64,000 bases of DNA, taken from assembly GCF_035989265.1 (NCBI RefSeq), contig NZ_JAYKZX010000001.1:661001-725000 (forward strand). Reading direction: 5' to 3'. Below, one piece after another: positions 1 to 9,172 of the stretch. Numbering within the stretch: position 1 is the first letter of the stretch; every line of letters begins with the position of its first letter. The DNA comes from Sphingobium sp. HWE2-09. Its GTDB lineage: Bacteria; Pseudomonadota; Alphaproteobacteria; Sphingomonadales; Sphingomonadaceae. Made by a program: the position numbers and the translations under genes. The notes under the pieces were generated by a model. The model saw only the letters and a program-made list of their open reading frames with translations. It did no database searches and had not been told where the DNA came from.

Positions 1-218
1 TGATATTGAAGCGCGCCGCTATCTTGAACTTCAAACCGCTTGAGGCTGGTAGGAAGCGCCGCTGAGAACCGCTCACTTATCATGTTTCGGCTTTCAAATA
101 AAACGAGCGGTAAAACCTTATCAGGGATGGAGCGGACGCCTGACAATTCAAAGCCGACGGCCAGCGGCGCCGCTATCACCGGCGCAGCCTTGATGAGCGT
201 TCTGCGGGTTAGGGTCAC
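1..218 (-). CDS. Tat-signal exported protein, N-terminal part only
   Basis: An open frame runs from a GTG at 218 off the left edge of the window without a stop (about 72 codons visible). It opens with MTLTRRTLIKAAPV followed by an Ala/Pro-rich hydrophobic stretch, which is a twin-arginine signal (RR at residues 5-6, then a short hydrophobic core). The protein is therefore probably folded in the cytoplasm and exported to the periplasm. The GTG overlaps the TGA of the upstream cytochrome c gene as GTGA, which suggests translational coupling and one operon with the cytochrome and flavoprotein. The mature part visible here shows no motif I recognise, so no function is assigned. The short start codon overlap and the clear Tat signal are the main support. 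Confidence 0.6.
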   Translation of the reverse strand, partial: MTLTRRTLIKAAPVIAAPLAVGFELSGVRSIPDKVLPLVLFESRNMISERFSAALPTSLKRFEVQDSGALQY

Positions 219-643
219 TTTGGAGCGCTCCCAGCGACATAGTTCGCGATCTCGTTGAGATCTTCGTCGTTGAGATCCATTTTGGAGAAGGGGAACATCC
301 CCAGCTGGCCGTTTCGCACCACCATCTTGACAGTCTCGGGTGTCAGATCGCTTCGACCAACGATGTTGCCCTTGCCGGCTCCATATCGGTTGGTGAGCAG
401 CCGATTTGCAGGATGGCTGTCCGTCGTACCGTGGCAGATCGCGCAACGTTCCTCGAAAAGACGCTGCGACTTCGGAAGCTTGTCCAGCCGTAGAACGTCC
501 TCACGCAAAGTAGCCAGTTCAGACGCGACCTGCTGTTTGCCCGAACCGCTAGCCGGCTGGCTTTCCGCATGACCCTGACAGGAGGCCAGGAGGAGAAGGG
601 GTAGCCCGGCGGCGGCAAGGACGAGAGGATTGCGCTTGCGCAT
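215..643 (-). CDS. Lipoprotein c-type cytochrome, probable partner of the adjacent flavoprotein
   Basis: 142 residues. The N terminus is basic, then hydrophobic, and ends in a lipobox (LAS-Cys22), so it is probably a lipid-anchored periplasmic cytochrome. A single heme c site CAICH lies at residues 67-71; Met116 in the NGQLGMFPF segment is a likely axial ligand. The C terminus matches the last helix of class I cytochromes (DLNEIANYVAG). It begins 2 nt after the stop of the PCMH-type flavoprotein. That arrangement matches p-cresol methylhydroxylase and eugenol hydroxylase, where the cytochrome takes electrons from the flavin. The order (flavoprotein then cytochrome) and spacing support a two-subunit flavocytochrome. 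Role is inferred from context; the heme motif is seen directly. Confidence 0.82.
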   Translation of the reverse strand: MRKRNPLVLAAAGLPLLLLASCQGHAESQPASGSGKQQVASELATLREDVLRLDKLPKSQRLFEERCAICHGTTDSHPANRLLTNRYGAGKGNIVGRSDLTPETVKMVVRNGQLGMFPFSKMDLNDEDLNEIANYVAGSAPK

Positions 644-645
644 GA

Positions 646-2205
646 TTATGCCCCCCTCATGCTGCGCGGCCAGATGCCGCTTTTCCCGGGCGCGAGAATG
701 CCATTGGGATCGATCGCATCCTTGATGCTTTCATTGAAATGCAGGAGCGCGTTGTTGTTGAAGCTGTATGTGCTCGCGACGTCGTCCATATAGCCAAGAT
801 GGGTGCGATATTCGCCATAGCCCTCCTTGGCGCACGCATAGATCGACTTCCGGAACACCTCGTCCGCGCGCTTGCGTTCATCCGGATCGGTACGGTCAAA
901 AAAGAACATGGTGATAAGATGCAGTTCCCGACCGCCCATCGCAAATTCGAGAATGGGATCGAAGCCGGCCTGATTGTACATATCCTTGACGATATTATAG
1001 ATCTTGATCGCCTCGGAGCCGTCGGTCGAGAGGACCGGGGCGAAGACCATATGCCCGCCGCCGCCGATCCAGTTGAGCTGGGAGAACTCTCCCATGTTGG
1101 GCTGTCCTCGCATCAGCTTCATGCGATACTTCCACGAAATCTTGTCGTCACGCGATCCTTCGAGGAAGAATCTGGCGCCCTTGATCTTCTTCAGCGTCGC
1201 TTCAAAGATCCCGTAGCAGGCGTCGACTATCTCCTGCGTCCCATAGAAACAGGTGTAGAGATTCCAGAAGCCGCAATCGAGTTTCTCGCGCATCGATTTC
1301 TTTGCTGCCTCCGACAGCACGCCCTTCTTAGGCTCGAAGTCCGACCGGGAGAACTCGCAGGCCGCATCGCTGAGATAGTCGAACAACATTAAAGCGCCAG
1401 GCAGCAGGCCATTGACACGGAGCGGCGCGAGCGCATCGACGACCAGCGCGAGGTCGTCTTCGTTCTCGAAGCTAACCATCACAGGCTTTACCACCGGCGG
1501 CTCTTGCATGAGCCACATGCCCATCTTAGTCACCACACCGAAGTTCGACTGGGTGAATATACCGTCGATATAGGGGCCGAACCCATATTTGAACATCTGC
1601 CAGGTCTTGCTGTTCGGCAATGCGCCCATTCCAGTGCGCAAGAGCTCGCCACTTGGCAGGACCACTTCCATGCCGCATTGGGCGGCATAATTATCGCCAT
1701 AAGGCGTCCAGCCCACCCCGCGGTCCAGCGCATTGCCCATGACGCCGCCCCAGCCGGGAGCCGCAGGACAGACCCAGAGCTTGGTATCGCGACGCCGAAG
1801 CTCGCGATGCAGATCAAAATAGCTTACGCCCGGCTCAACCAGCGCGTAATTCTGCTTCTCGTTGATTTCAAGGATCTTGTTCATACGACGCAAATCGAGA
1901 ACGCCCGTGCCTTTCGCCCGGGGCGCGGGCCCTCCATAAGCGTAGTTCTTGCCAGTAGAGATAGGCCAGAGCGGCGTCTTGTGTACATTCGCAGCCCGGA
2001 CAACCGCCTGAACCTCTTCAACGGAAGCCGGAGAGATCACCGCACTGGGGAGAAAAGACTCATCATCACTTGCGGAATCGGCAGCGCGGTAAGCGAACAA
2101 AGTCTCCTCATCGTTCGCAACCCACTTCTCGCCGACAATTGCACGGAAGTCGGGAATGGCCGCCTTGAAGTTTGCTGCAAACTTTTCACCGTCGTACTTT
2201 GCCAT
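646..2205 (-). CDS. PCMH-type FAD oxidase/dehydrogenase (4-cresol dehydrogenase / vanillyl-alcohol oxidase family)
   Basis: 519 residues from the ATG at 2205. This start is preferred over a TTG at 2223 because GAGGAG lies 6 nt upstream. The N-terminal half is a PCMH-type FAD domain: the PSAVISPASVEEVQAVVR segment, then PISTGKNYAYGG, VLDLRRMNKI and a GGVMGNALDRG-type loop. The C-terminal half resembles the cap domain of 4-cresol dehydrogenases. Family members hydroxylate or dehydrogenate the benzylic carbon of para-substituted phenols through a quinone methide and, when paired with a cytochrome, pass electrons to it. The cytochrome gene directly follows, so a flavocytochrome is likely. The exact substrate (cresol, alkylphenol, eugenol-like, or other) cannot be read from the sequence. 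Length is typical for the family. Confidence 0.85.
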   Translation of the reverse strand: MAKYDGEKFAANFKAAIPDFRAIVGEKWVANDEETLFAYRAADSASDDESFLPSAVISPASVEEVQAVVRAANVHKTPLWPISTGKNYAYGGPAPRAKGTGVLDLRRMNKILEINEKQNYALVEPGVSYFDLHRELRRRDTKLWVCPAAPGWGGVMGNALDRGVGWTPYGDNYAAQCGMEVVLPSGELLRTGMGALPNSKTWQMFKYGFGPYIDGIFTQSNFGVVTKMGMWLMQEPPVVKPVMVSFENEDDLALVVDALAPLRVNGLLPGALMLFDYLSDAACEFSRSDFEPKKGVLSEAAKKSMREKLDCGFWNLYTCFYGTQEIVDACYGIFEATLKKIKGARFFLEGSRDDKISWKYRMKLMRGQPNMGEFSQLNWIGGGGHMVFAPVLSTDGSEAIKIYNIVKDMYNQAGFDPILEFAMGGRELHLITMFFFDRTDPDERKRADEVFRKSIYACAKEGYGEYRTHLGYMDDVASTYSFNNNALLHFNESIKDAIDPNGILAPGKSGIWPRSMRGA

Positions 2206-2598
2206 ATTTGGCTCCTCAAACAATTATCGCTTATCTGTCACATTAAATCCAATCAGCGATGTCCCCTTCTGCGGGACATGGAGTGGCCCCATCAGATGCG
2301 ACGAGAGGGAGAGAGAGAAGCTCTGCTCAAACAGGACCCCTGCCCCGAGCCTAGATGCGCTGACCGCACGACCGTGATATGCCAACCAAAGCTCAACCAA
2401 TGTGAACGAACTTATCAATTTAGCTTGTTGTCAACCGAGGCCCCGCCGAAAGCTTGCCGGCAAACGAAAATCCTGTGGCATTGCCGGCTACTGGTTCCTA
2501 TGACTGCGCCATTCAATGCGGAAGCCCGCATCCTTGCCGATGGACGGCGAAATGCTGCTCGAAGCGTACCGCTGGAATATGATTGCGCCGTTGCGCAG
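2206..2598. other. Intergenic stretch upstream of the flavoprotein gene
   Basis: About 390 bases between two minus-strand genes. It should hold the promoter for the flavoprotein-cytochrome unit. It contains a short purine-rich tract near 2305-2325 (GAGAGGGAGAGAGAGAAG). No convincing sigma70 pair, operator palindrome or coding frame was recognised. Confidence 0.4.
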
Positions 2599-3744
2599 CT
2601 ATAGAACTGCTGGAATTTTTGCTACGCCTGCCGATAGCATTCGGTCGAGATGGTAATCGATCGATCCAAATTCATTCTCCAAAGCGGTCGCGCGCTTGAA
2701 CAAGTGTCCAACCGTCGATTCGTCGGTGATCCCCATGGCCCCATGCATCTGAACGGCATCCTGTGCGACCGCCCGCAGCGCTTCACCAATACTTACTTTA
2801 CAAGCCGAGACGCCAGCCGTTCGGCGCTCGGCGGCTTCCGACAAAAGGTCCGCAGCGAAAAAAGCCATCGCCTGCGCCAATTCGTAATGTACATGCATGT
2901 CAGCCAACCGGTGCTGCAGCGCCTGAAAGTCTATCAGGGCTGATCCGAATTGACGACGCTGCTCGAGATGGTCGAGCGTGACGCGTAAGAGGCGCCGCAT
3001 TATTCCCACCGCTTCGGCACAGAGCGCGGCGATCGCGGCGTCGAGTGCCTCACCTATTACCGATATTCCGCCGGAAGGTTGAATAATGAGTGCATCGACA
3101 TCGACAGCGCACGCGTCAAAGACAACCTCCGCAACACCCTTCCCATCGATCGTGCGACCCTCTCGACATCTCAGTGCCGGGTGGTCGGATGCGACAGCAA
3201 AGATGGCCATCCCGTCCTGTTCGTCCGCAACCGTCGCGGTCACAAACAAATGGGTGGCAGCGGGCGCAGCGACGACCATGGACTTCCGTCCGTCAATCAG
3301 GAAGCCGCCATCCTTGCGCGTCGCCACTGTAGCGGCGCGCTGAGGCGCATAACGCGCCCCTTCTTCTTGCCATGCCAGCGCGAATCGAGCTGTGCCTGCC
3401 GCTGCCCGCTGTAGAAGATCTCTTGCCAGTTCGCTGCGCGACTGGCGAAGGATCGCAGCGCCGATCACGCACGTCTCCAGATACGGCTCCACGACGAGCG
3501 CCTCGCCGAACTGATCCATGACAAGCAAGGTATCGACCGGACCACCGTCCAATCCGCCCACACTTTCGGGAAAGGTGAGACCCAGCAAGCCGAGGTCCTT
3601 CGCAAAACGGTCCCATATTTCTGGAGACCATTGCGCCGGTCCATCGATAATTGCTTGCCGCGCGTGAAGGTCGTAATTGTCCGCCAAGAAGGCGCCGATC
3701 GTGTCGCGGATCGCGATCTGATCCTCTGAAAGGTGAAATTGCAA
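2599..3744 (-). CDS. Acyl-CoA dehydrogenase-like subunit (probable half of a heteromeric enzyme)
   Basis: 381 residues starting at a TTG (3744); residues MQFHLSEDQIAIRDTIGAFL match the usual FadE N terminus. The FGSALIDFQALQHRLADM and ALRAVAQDAVQMHGAMGIT segments are acyl-CoA dehydrogenase signatures. The end reads ALENEFGSIDYHLDRM and lacks the GGSSEIQ loop present in the neighbour. In actinobacterial steroid catabolism, such pairs form obligate alpha2beta2 dehydrogenases in which each subunit supplies part of the active site. The gene starts 18 nt after the stop of the second dehydrogenase, so co-expression is likely. Heteromer formation is inferred from the pair and the missing loop. It could also be a stand-alone dehydrogenase of unusual type. 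Confidence 0.83.
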   Translation of the reverse strand: MQFHLSEDQIAIRDTIGAFLADNYDLHARQAIIDGPAQWSPEIWDRFAKDLGLLGLTFPESVGGLDGGPVDTLLVMDQFGEALVVEPYLETCVIGAAILRQSRSELARDLLQRAAAGTARFALAWQEEGARYAPQRAATVATRKDGGFLIDGRKSMVVAAPAATHLFVTATVADEQDGMAIFAVASDHPALRCREGRTIDGKGVAEVVFDACAVDVDALIIQPSGGISVIGEALDAAIAALCAEAVGIMRRLLRVTLDHLEQRRQFGSALIDFQALQHRLADMHVHYELAQAMAFFAADLLSEAAERRTAGVSACKVSIGEALRAVAQDAVQMHGAMGITDESTVGHLFKRATALENEFGSIDYHLDRMLSAGVAKIPAVL

Positions 3745-3762
3745 ATTCTTGTTCCGATCGGC

Positions 3763-4944
3763 TCAGACGCCGTGCAGGCGTAATTGTTTGAAGATAATTC
3801 CGCGCTGGATTTCGCTTGAGCCGCCATAGATGGTAGCGGCGCGACCGTTGAGGTAATTGAGCATGACCTCTGGTCCGCCGGGCGACCCTATAGGCGTGCT
3901 CGCGGAATCTTTGAGAGTGTCCGACTGATCGAGCCGCCCGGTGCAGGCCAAGGCCAGCCGTCCCAGTTCGGCGATCTCCTGCTCCACTTCGCTTCCGCGC
4001 AGTTTTAGCGCAGAGGACAGGCGCGCACTGGCATCATCCTCAGCCGAAGCTGCACGCGCGGAAAGACACTCCAAGGCAAGCAGATCGATTTCAGCTTTTA
4101 GCAGACGCCGCGCAAAGACAGGATTGAGAAGGATGGAGCCGGACCCAAGATCATCGGGCGACTGTCGCGCAACGTCCTTCACTTTTCTCAAGCGCATCCG
4201 GAGATAAGGGGTGTCGGCGACGCCGTTGCGCTCATGCTCAAGGAGATATTTGGCGATATTCCAACCGCCGTTTTCGGCTCCTATTCGGTTCGTAACCGGT
4301 ATCCGAACATCATTGAAGAAAACTTCATTGAAATGATGGAGACCATCGATCGACCAGATCGGCCGGACGGTGATGCCCGGTGTCTTCATGTCGATCAGCA
4401 GGAAAGATATGCCCGCTTGCCGCTTCCCCTCGGTCGAGGTTCGCACGAGACAGAACATCCAGTCCGCGACATGCGCATAACTGGTCCATATCTTCTGCCC
4501 GTTGACGATATAGTCATCACCATCCTGGACCGCACGGGTCTGTAAGGCCGCCAAGTCCGAACCGGCGCCCGGCTCCGAATAGCCCTGACACCACAGAATC
4601 TCGCCGGACCGCAACGAAGGGAGGTGCCGTTCCTGCTGCTCAGGCGTGCCGAACGCCATGAGGACCGGCCCGATCATCTGCAGATTTGGGGAAAGCGGCG
4701 GGGCGGATGCGGCGACGAGCTCCTCCTGAAAAACCGCCAGCTCCTCCCTCGACCAGCCCGTGCCGCCATGCTCGACGGGCCAGTTGGGCACCGCCCACCC
4801 CTTCTGCGCAAGCCGGCGATGCCAAGCCTGTTGCAAATCCACATCGAGCAGCATGATCGTGCGCGGCGCCTGGCGCATCTCAGACGTCAATGCGTCCTGC
4901 AAATAATCCGAAACCTGGACTCGGAACAGATCAAGATGAGACAA
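3763..4944 (-). CDS. Acyl-CoA dehydrogenase (FadE type), partner of the next gene
   Basis: About 393 residues if the TTG at 4944 is the start; a GGAGG lies 11 nt upstream, and an in-frame extension to 5055 looks non-coding. Visible family features include WPVEHGGTGWSREELAVFQEE, GYSEPGAGSDLAALQT (FAD/substrate contact region), NGQKIWTSYAHVADW, and the C-terminal IYGGSSEIQRGIIF loop. It catalyses FAD-dependent alpha,beta-dehydrogenation of an acyl-CoA in the cytoplasm. The following gene encodes a second, divergent dehydrogenase 18 nt downstream, so a heterotetramer is plausible. It is divergent from the SDR gene starting at 5175; the 230-base gap probably holds both promoters. The acyl-CoA substrate is not determined. 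Confidence 0.87.
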   Translation of the reverse strand: MSHLDLFRVQVSDYLQDALTSEMRQAPRTIMLLDVDLQQAWHRRLAQKGWAVPNWPVEHGGTGWSREELAVFQEELVAASAPPLSPNLQMIGPVLMAFGTPEQQERHLPSLRSGEILWCQGYSEPGAGSDLAALQTRAVQDGDDYIVNGQKIWTSYAHVADWMFCLVRTSTEGKRQAGISFLLIDMKTPGITVRPIWSIDGLHHFNEVFFNDVRIPVTNRIGAENGGWNIAKYLLEHERNGVADTPYLRMRLRKVKDVARQSPDDLGSGSILLNPVFARRLLKAEIDLLALECLSARAASAEDDASARLSSALKLRGSEVEQEIAELGRLALACTGRLDQSDTLKDSASTPIGSPGGPEVMLNYLNGRAATIYGGSSEIQRGIIFKQLRLHGV

Positions 4945-5174
4945 TGACAGGTGAACCTCCGTCTGATGCAGGCAAAATGGCAGCGTGGCTGCAAGTCTTT
5001 GCACATTGGCTACAGCTTGGCGTCGCGTCAGTCCCCGGTGACGGGACGTCGGCATGTCCTGAGCCGTCCCCCAGAATTGGGACTGCGCATCGAAGGGCGA
5101 TAGGCTTATTCAGGCTTGGCAATAAAGTAGTGACGCATACCGAGCTTAAGCCGGCTGGGTATGAGGAGATGATT

Positions 5175-6110
5175 ATGGGCGTTAATCTTGAAGGTCGGGT
5201 AGCTATCATCACCGGGGCAGGCGCCGGCTTGGGTAGGGAATATGCGCTGTTGTTTGGACGACTGGGCGCCAAGGTGGTGGTCAACGATCTAGGCGCAAGC
5301 CTCCAGGGCGAAGGCGCGAGCGGATCGGCGGCGGAAGCCGTTGTCGAAGAGATCCGAAGCGCGGGTGGCGATGCGGTGGCCAGCTTCGCCAACGTGGCGG
5401 ATCCAGAGCAGGCACAGGGGATCGTGCAGACGGCGATCGACGAATATGGCCAGATCGACATCGTTGTGAACAACGCGGGAATTCTGCGCGACAGCAGCTT
5501 CCCCAAGATGACCTTGAAGAATTTCGAGGACGTTCTCGCCGTTCATCTGAAAGGCGCCTATCACCTCACCCATGCGGCGTGGCCGCTCATGGTCGCGCAA
5601 AAATATGGGCGCGTGATCTTCACCACCTCGCCTGCCGGCACGAACGGCAATTTTGGCCAGACGAACTATGGCGCGGCGAAAATGGGACTGGTGGGTATGA
5701 TGAATTGCCTGGCGCTGGAAGGACGGAAACACAATGTTCTGGTGAACGCGATCTCGCCCAGCGCACTGACGCGAATGACGGAAACTGTGCCCATGGGTGA
5801 GTTGTCGCAATGGCTGCGTGCCGACCTTGTGTCGCCGGCAGTCGCCTGGCTTGCAAGTGACCGGTGCAACGACACGGCAACGATCATCGCGGCAGGCGGC
5901 GGCTTCTTTGCCCAACACCGCGTTTTTGAATCGCACGGCGTCCAGTTCGACCCGGCCGAACCGGTGACCATCGAAATGTTCGACGAAGCCTATGGGCGGA
6001 TCGTCGATCTGGATGGCGCTAAACCGGTCAAGCCAGGGCCGCTTGGGGATCTTATCCCGCGATTGATCGCCATGGGGCGTATGACAGCCGAGACGGAAAA
6101 TATTTCATGA
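5175..6110 (+). CDS. SDR, 3-hydroxyacyl-CoA dehydrogenase of the 17beta-HSD4 / multifunctional-enzyme type
   Basis: 311 residues from the ATG at 5175, chosen because GAGGAG sits 6 nt upstream. The Rossmann motif TGAGAGLG is at residues 13-20, NNAG at 99-102, and the catalytic set is Ser152, Tyr165 and Lys169 (YGAAK). The extended N-terminal segment (VVVNDLGASLQGEG) is typical of the peroxisomal multifunctional enzyme type 2 dehydrogenase domain. These proteins oxidise (3R)-hydroxyacyl-CoA to 3-ketoacyl-CoA with NAD(P). It starts a plus-strand group with a thiolase, an acyl-CoA ligase and another SDR, which together could make a beta-oxidation module. The family assignment is firm and the substrate is inferred only as a CoA ester. 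Confidence 0.85.
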   Translation: MGVNLEGRVAIITGAGAGLGREYALLFGRLGAKVVVNDLGASLQGEGASGSAAEAVVEEIRSAGGDAVASFANVADPEQAQGIVQTAIDEYGQIDIVVNNAGILRDSSFPKMTLKNFEDVLAVHLKGAYHLTHAAWPLMVAQKYGRVIFTTSPAGTNGNFGQTNYGAAKMGLVGMMNCLALEGRKHNVLVNAISPSALTRMTETVPMGELSQWLRADLVSPAVAWLASDRCNDTATIIAAGGGFFAQHRVFESHGVQFDPAEPVTIEMFDEAYGRIVDLDGAKPVKPGPLGDLIPRLIAMGRMTAETENIS

Positions 6111-6302
6111 GGCCGCGTCAGGGTTCGCGAAGCCGAGATGCGGTCTGACAAGCCCCGTCCCGGCATGATGGGTATTGCGGCGATGCCCATCTTGTCAGGC
6201 ATCCGACGCGGATAGTCAGCGAACCTGACCATCATCTTTCAGTGCATAGGGCTTGGGCCAACGCGCGGCGTATTTCGGCATTAGATATAGGAATAGGATG
6301 GC

Positions 6303-7472
6303 ATGACTGGGTCGATCATAGGTTGGGCTCATACCGCATTTGGAAAACATGAGCAGGAGACGCTCGAGACCCTGATCATCACGGCTGCGTTGGAGGCCAT
6401 GCGGCATGCCGGGATCGGTCCGGCGGACGTTGACCAGATCTTCGTCGGTCATTTCAACAGCGGCTTTTCTCGTCAGGACTTTGCCGCAAGTCTTGTGCTG
6501 CAGGCTTCACCGGACCTGCGCTTCAAGCCCGCCACGCGCGTTGAGAACGCGTGCGCCTCGGGGTCGGCCGCCATTTATCAGGCGCTCAATGCCATCGACG
6601 CCGGCAGGGCCCGGCACGTCTTGGTCGTCGGTGCCGAGAAGATGACGGATGCACGGGGAGAGGCTGTCGGCAAAAACCTGCTCGGGGCGTCCTATGTTCA
6701 GGAGGAAGGGGCGGTACGTGGAGGCTTTGCCGGACTTTTTGGACAAATCGCGTCGCAATATTTCGAACGCCATGGCGACCAGAGCGACGCACTTGCCCTG
6801 ATAGCAGCGAAGAACCATCGCAACGGCGTCAACAATCCTTGGGCGCAACTGCGCAAGGATTTAGGTTATGAATTTTGCCGCATGGAGAGCGAGCGTAACC
6901 CTCTCGTGGCCGGCCCGCTGAAACGGACTGATTGTTCTCCGGTTTCGGATGGGGCGGCGGCGTTGGTGCTGGCGAGCGACGATGCTGCCCGCGCCTCCGT
7001 TCGCGCCGTTACCTTCAAGGCAGCGTCGCATGTCCAGGATTTCCTCCCGATGTCCCTTCGCGACCCCACCTTCCTGGAAGGATGCACTGCCGCGTGGGAC
7101 CAGGCCTTCCGCCTGTCGCACACTACTTTGAGCGATCTGAGCTTCGTCGAGACGCATGATTGCTTCACGATTGCAGAGCTCCTGGAATATGAAGCAATGG
7201 GCCTGGCGCCCCATGGCCAAGGGTCTCGTGTCGTCAAGGAGGGCCTGACCGAAATGGGAGGCAAGCTTCCGGTGAACCCGTCAGGCGGGCTGAAAGCCAA
7301 GGGCCATCCTATAGGCGCAACCGGTGTGTCCATGCATGTCCTGACAGCGATGCAACTGTGTAACGAGGCGCCGGCGGGCATGCAGGTCGCGGGTGCGACG
7401 CTGGGGGGCGTCTTCAATATGGGCGGCACCGGTGTGGCGAATTATGCAAGCATATTGGAGCGGATCGTCTGA
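6303..7472 (+). CDS. Thiolase (acetyl-CoA acyltransferase, SCP-x-like)
   Basis: 389 residues, with AGGA a few bases before the ATG. Active-site Cys84 sits in VENACASGSAA, the second active-site region is HDCFTIAEL near residues 285-292, and the third is GHPIGATG with His335. All the residues for thiolytic cleavage are therefore present. The 'HDCF' form and overall pattern place it with the SCP-x / lipid-transfer thiolases rather than with FadA. Expected role: CoA-dependent cleavage of a 3-ketoacyl-CoA to acetyl- or propionyl-CoA plus a shortened acyl-CoA. Its TGA overlaps the ATG of the following acyl-CoA ligase (ATGA at 7470-7474), so the two are translationally coupled. Confidence 0.9.
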   Translation: MTGSIIGWAHTAFGKHEQETLETLIITAALEAMRHAGIGPADVDQIFVGHFNSGFSRQDFAASLVLQASPDLRFKPATRVENACASGSAAIYQALNAIDAGRARHVLVVGAEKMTDARGEAVGKNLLGASYVQEEGAVRGGFAGLFGQIASQYFERHGDQSDALALIAAKNHRNGVNNPWAQLRKDLGYEFCRMESERNPLVAGPLKRTDCSPVSDGAAALVLASDDAARASVRAVTFKAASHVQDFLPMSLRDPTFLEGCTAAWDQAFRLSHTTLSDLSFVETHDCFTIAELLEYEAMGLAPHGQGSRVVKEGLTEMGGKLPVNPSGGLKAKGHPIGATGVSMHVLTAMQLCNEAPAGMQVAGATLGGVFNMGGTGVANYASILERIV

Positions 7473-9115
7473 TGGCCGACACATTCCAAGGTGTGACCGC
7501 CGCCGAACATTTCGAGGCTGACTATAGCGACGGCCTGGCTCTTTTCCGTGCCGCGCACGCCAGAGATCCCGAGCGGACTTTCCTGCATTATTTCGATGCG
7601 ACACTCAGCTATGCCGATGTGGAGGTAGCCAGCAACGCGATGGCGGCCGGTCTGCTGGACAGCGGTTTCCAGCGCGGCGACCGTCTTGCGCTTTACATGC
7701 AAAATATCCCGCAGTTCTTCGTGGTTCTGCTGGCGACCTGGAAATGCGGCGGCACGGCGGTGACGATTAATCCAATGAACCGAAGCCGCGAACTAGGTCT
7801 GATCCTCAACGACGCGCAACCGACCGTTCTTGTCGCAGAAGCCGACTTGATTGGCATTTCCTATGCCAATCTGGGTGACGATGTTCACCGGCCCACACTG
7901 GTTCTTACGACGAATGGCTGGGCTTACCAATCTGTTCCCGAACCCCGCTTCTTCGGGGGCGAACCGCCCGCCCCGCCCGCAGGGACTACCGATCTGACGA
8001 CGTTCATAGCGGACAACGTCGGCCGCTATCCCGACTGCAAAGGGCCAAATCCGGAAGATATCGCGCTGCTTGTATATACGTCGGGCACGAGCGGCACGCC
8101 TAAAGGCGTCATCAATCTGCATCGCGGCGTTGCGTTGGGTTCCCAATTGTCGCGCGTCTCGCAGGATCTGCCCGATGGCGTCGTGACACTGGCCATTGCT
8201 CCGCTGTTCCACATCGCAGGGCTGATAATGTGTGCTGGCAGTACGATCCATGCAGGGGGCACGCTACTGCTCTGCTACAGGTTTGATCCCGCCATCGTGA
8301 TCGAAGCGATCGCGCGGCACAAGCCGCATACGACATCGGGATCAATCACCGTCTATATTGCGCTGATGAACGCGGCGGAGAGCGCGCCGGACATTTTGGC
8401 GAGCATAGTCAAGCCCTTCAGCGGCGGCGCCCCGGTTTCGGCTGCCGTCACGGATCAATATCGCAGCCATACCGGCAACATGATCCGCACAGGCTATGGG
8501 CTGACTGAAACCACGGGGGGCGTCTTCATGGAGCCGGCGGACGGCTCGAGAAGGATCGATCCGGCGACCGGCACCCTGTCGGTCGGCCGCGCCGTTTCCA
8601 CCTTCTCCGTTCATATCGTCGATGACGATGGCGTGGTTTTGCCCCCGGGCGAGGCCGGCGAAGTCGTGCTTCAAGGCCCCGCCGTCTCGCCGGGCTACTG
8701 GCGCAACCCGCAGGCAACGGCCGAGGCCATGCGGGCGGACGGTTTTCATACCGGCGACGTCGGCTTCCTCGATGCTGATGGTTGGCTGTTCCTCATCGAC
8801 CGCAAGAAGGACATGATCATTGCAGGCGGTTTCAAAGTCTGGCCGCGCGAGGTTGAGGATGTGCTGTACGCTCATCCCGCCGTCCGAGAAGCCGCCGTCA
8901 TTGGCGTGCAGGATCCCTATCGGGGGGAAACGGTGAAAGCCATAGTCAGCTTGAAGCATGGCGCAACAGCGACGACAAAAGAATTAATCGACTTTTGCAA
9001 GAAGCAGATGGCGGCCTATAAATATCCGCGCATGATCGATATCATCGACGAACTACCGAAAAGTCCCGCCGGCAAAATTCTCAAGCGCGAACTGGTAGCG
9101 CGAGGGCTGCCATAA
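7472..9115 (+). CDS. Acyl-CoA synthetase (AMP-forming)
   Basis: 547 residues. The phosphate-binding P-loop YTSGTSGTPKG is at residues 202-212; later motifs include GYGLTETTGG, the HTGDVGFLDADGW segment with the conserved Asp, and the C-terminal SPAGKILKREL containing the catalytic Lys. It activates a carboxylic acid as acyl-AMP and then acyl-CoA in the cytoplasm. The coupled thiolase and nearby SDRs suggest that it feeds a side-chain beta-oxidation route. It resembles long-chain or aromatic/alicyclic acid CoA ligases; the chain or ring specificity cannot be read from the sequence. Confidence 0.9.
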   Translation: MADTFQGVTAAEHFEADYSDGLALFRAAHARDPERTFLHYFDATLSYADVEVASNAMAAGLLDSGFQRGDRLALYMQNIPQFFVVLLATWKCGGTAVTINPMNRSRELGLILNDAQPTVLVAEADLIGISYANLGDDVHRPTLVLTTNGWAYQSVPEPRFFGGEPPAPPAGTTDLTTFIADNVGRYPDCKGPNPEDIALLVYTSGTSGTPKGVINLHRGVALGSQLSRVSQDLPDGVVTLAIAPLFHIAGLIMCAGSTIHAGGTLLLCYRFDPAIVIEAIARHKPHTTSGSITVYIALMNAAESAPDILASIVKPFSGGAPVSAAVTDQYRSHTGNMIRTGYGLTETTGGVFMEPADGSRRIDPATGTLSVGRAVSTFSVHIVDDDGVVLPPGEAGEVVLQGPAVSPGYWRNPQATAEAMRADGFHTGDVGFLDADGWLFLIDRKKDMIIAGGFKVWPREVEDVLYAHPAVREAAVIGVQDPYRGETVKAIVSLKHGATATTKELIDFCKKQMAAYKYPRMIDIIDELPKSPAGKILKRELVARGLP

Positions 9116-9172
9116 GGCCGTCTCGTCGCGACACATCAACTATCGGTCACCAAAGGCTATTGGAGCAGGGAT

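Noticed and set aside
739..1392. Plus-strand frame of 217 codons opposite the flavoprotein gene
   Set aside because: It is antisense to a well-supported gene and shows no family pattern; GC-rich codon use creates such shadows.
1504..2604. Long plus-strand frame (366 codons) crossing the flavoprotein gene and intergenic gap
   Set aside because: Antisense to conserved flavoprotein motifs, with no recognisable domain or good start.
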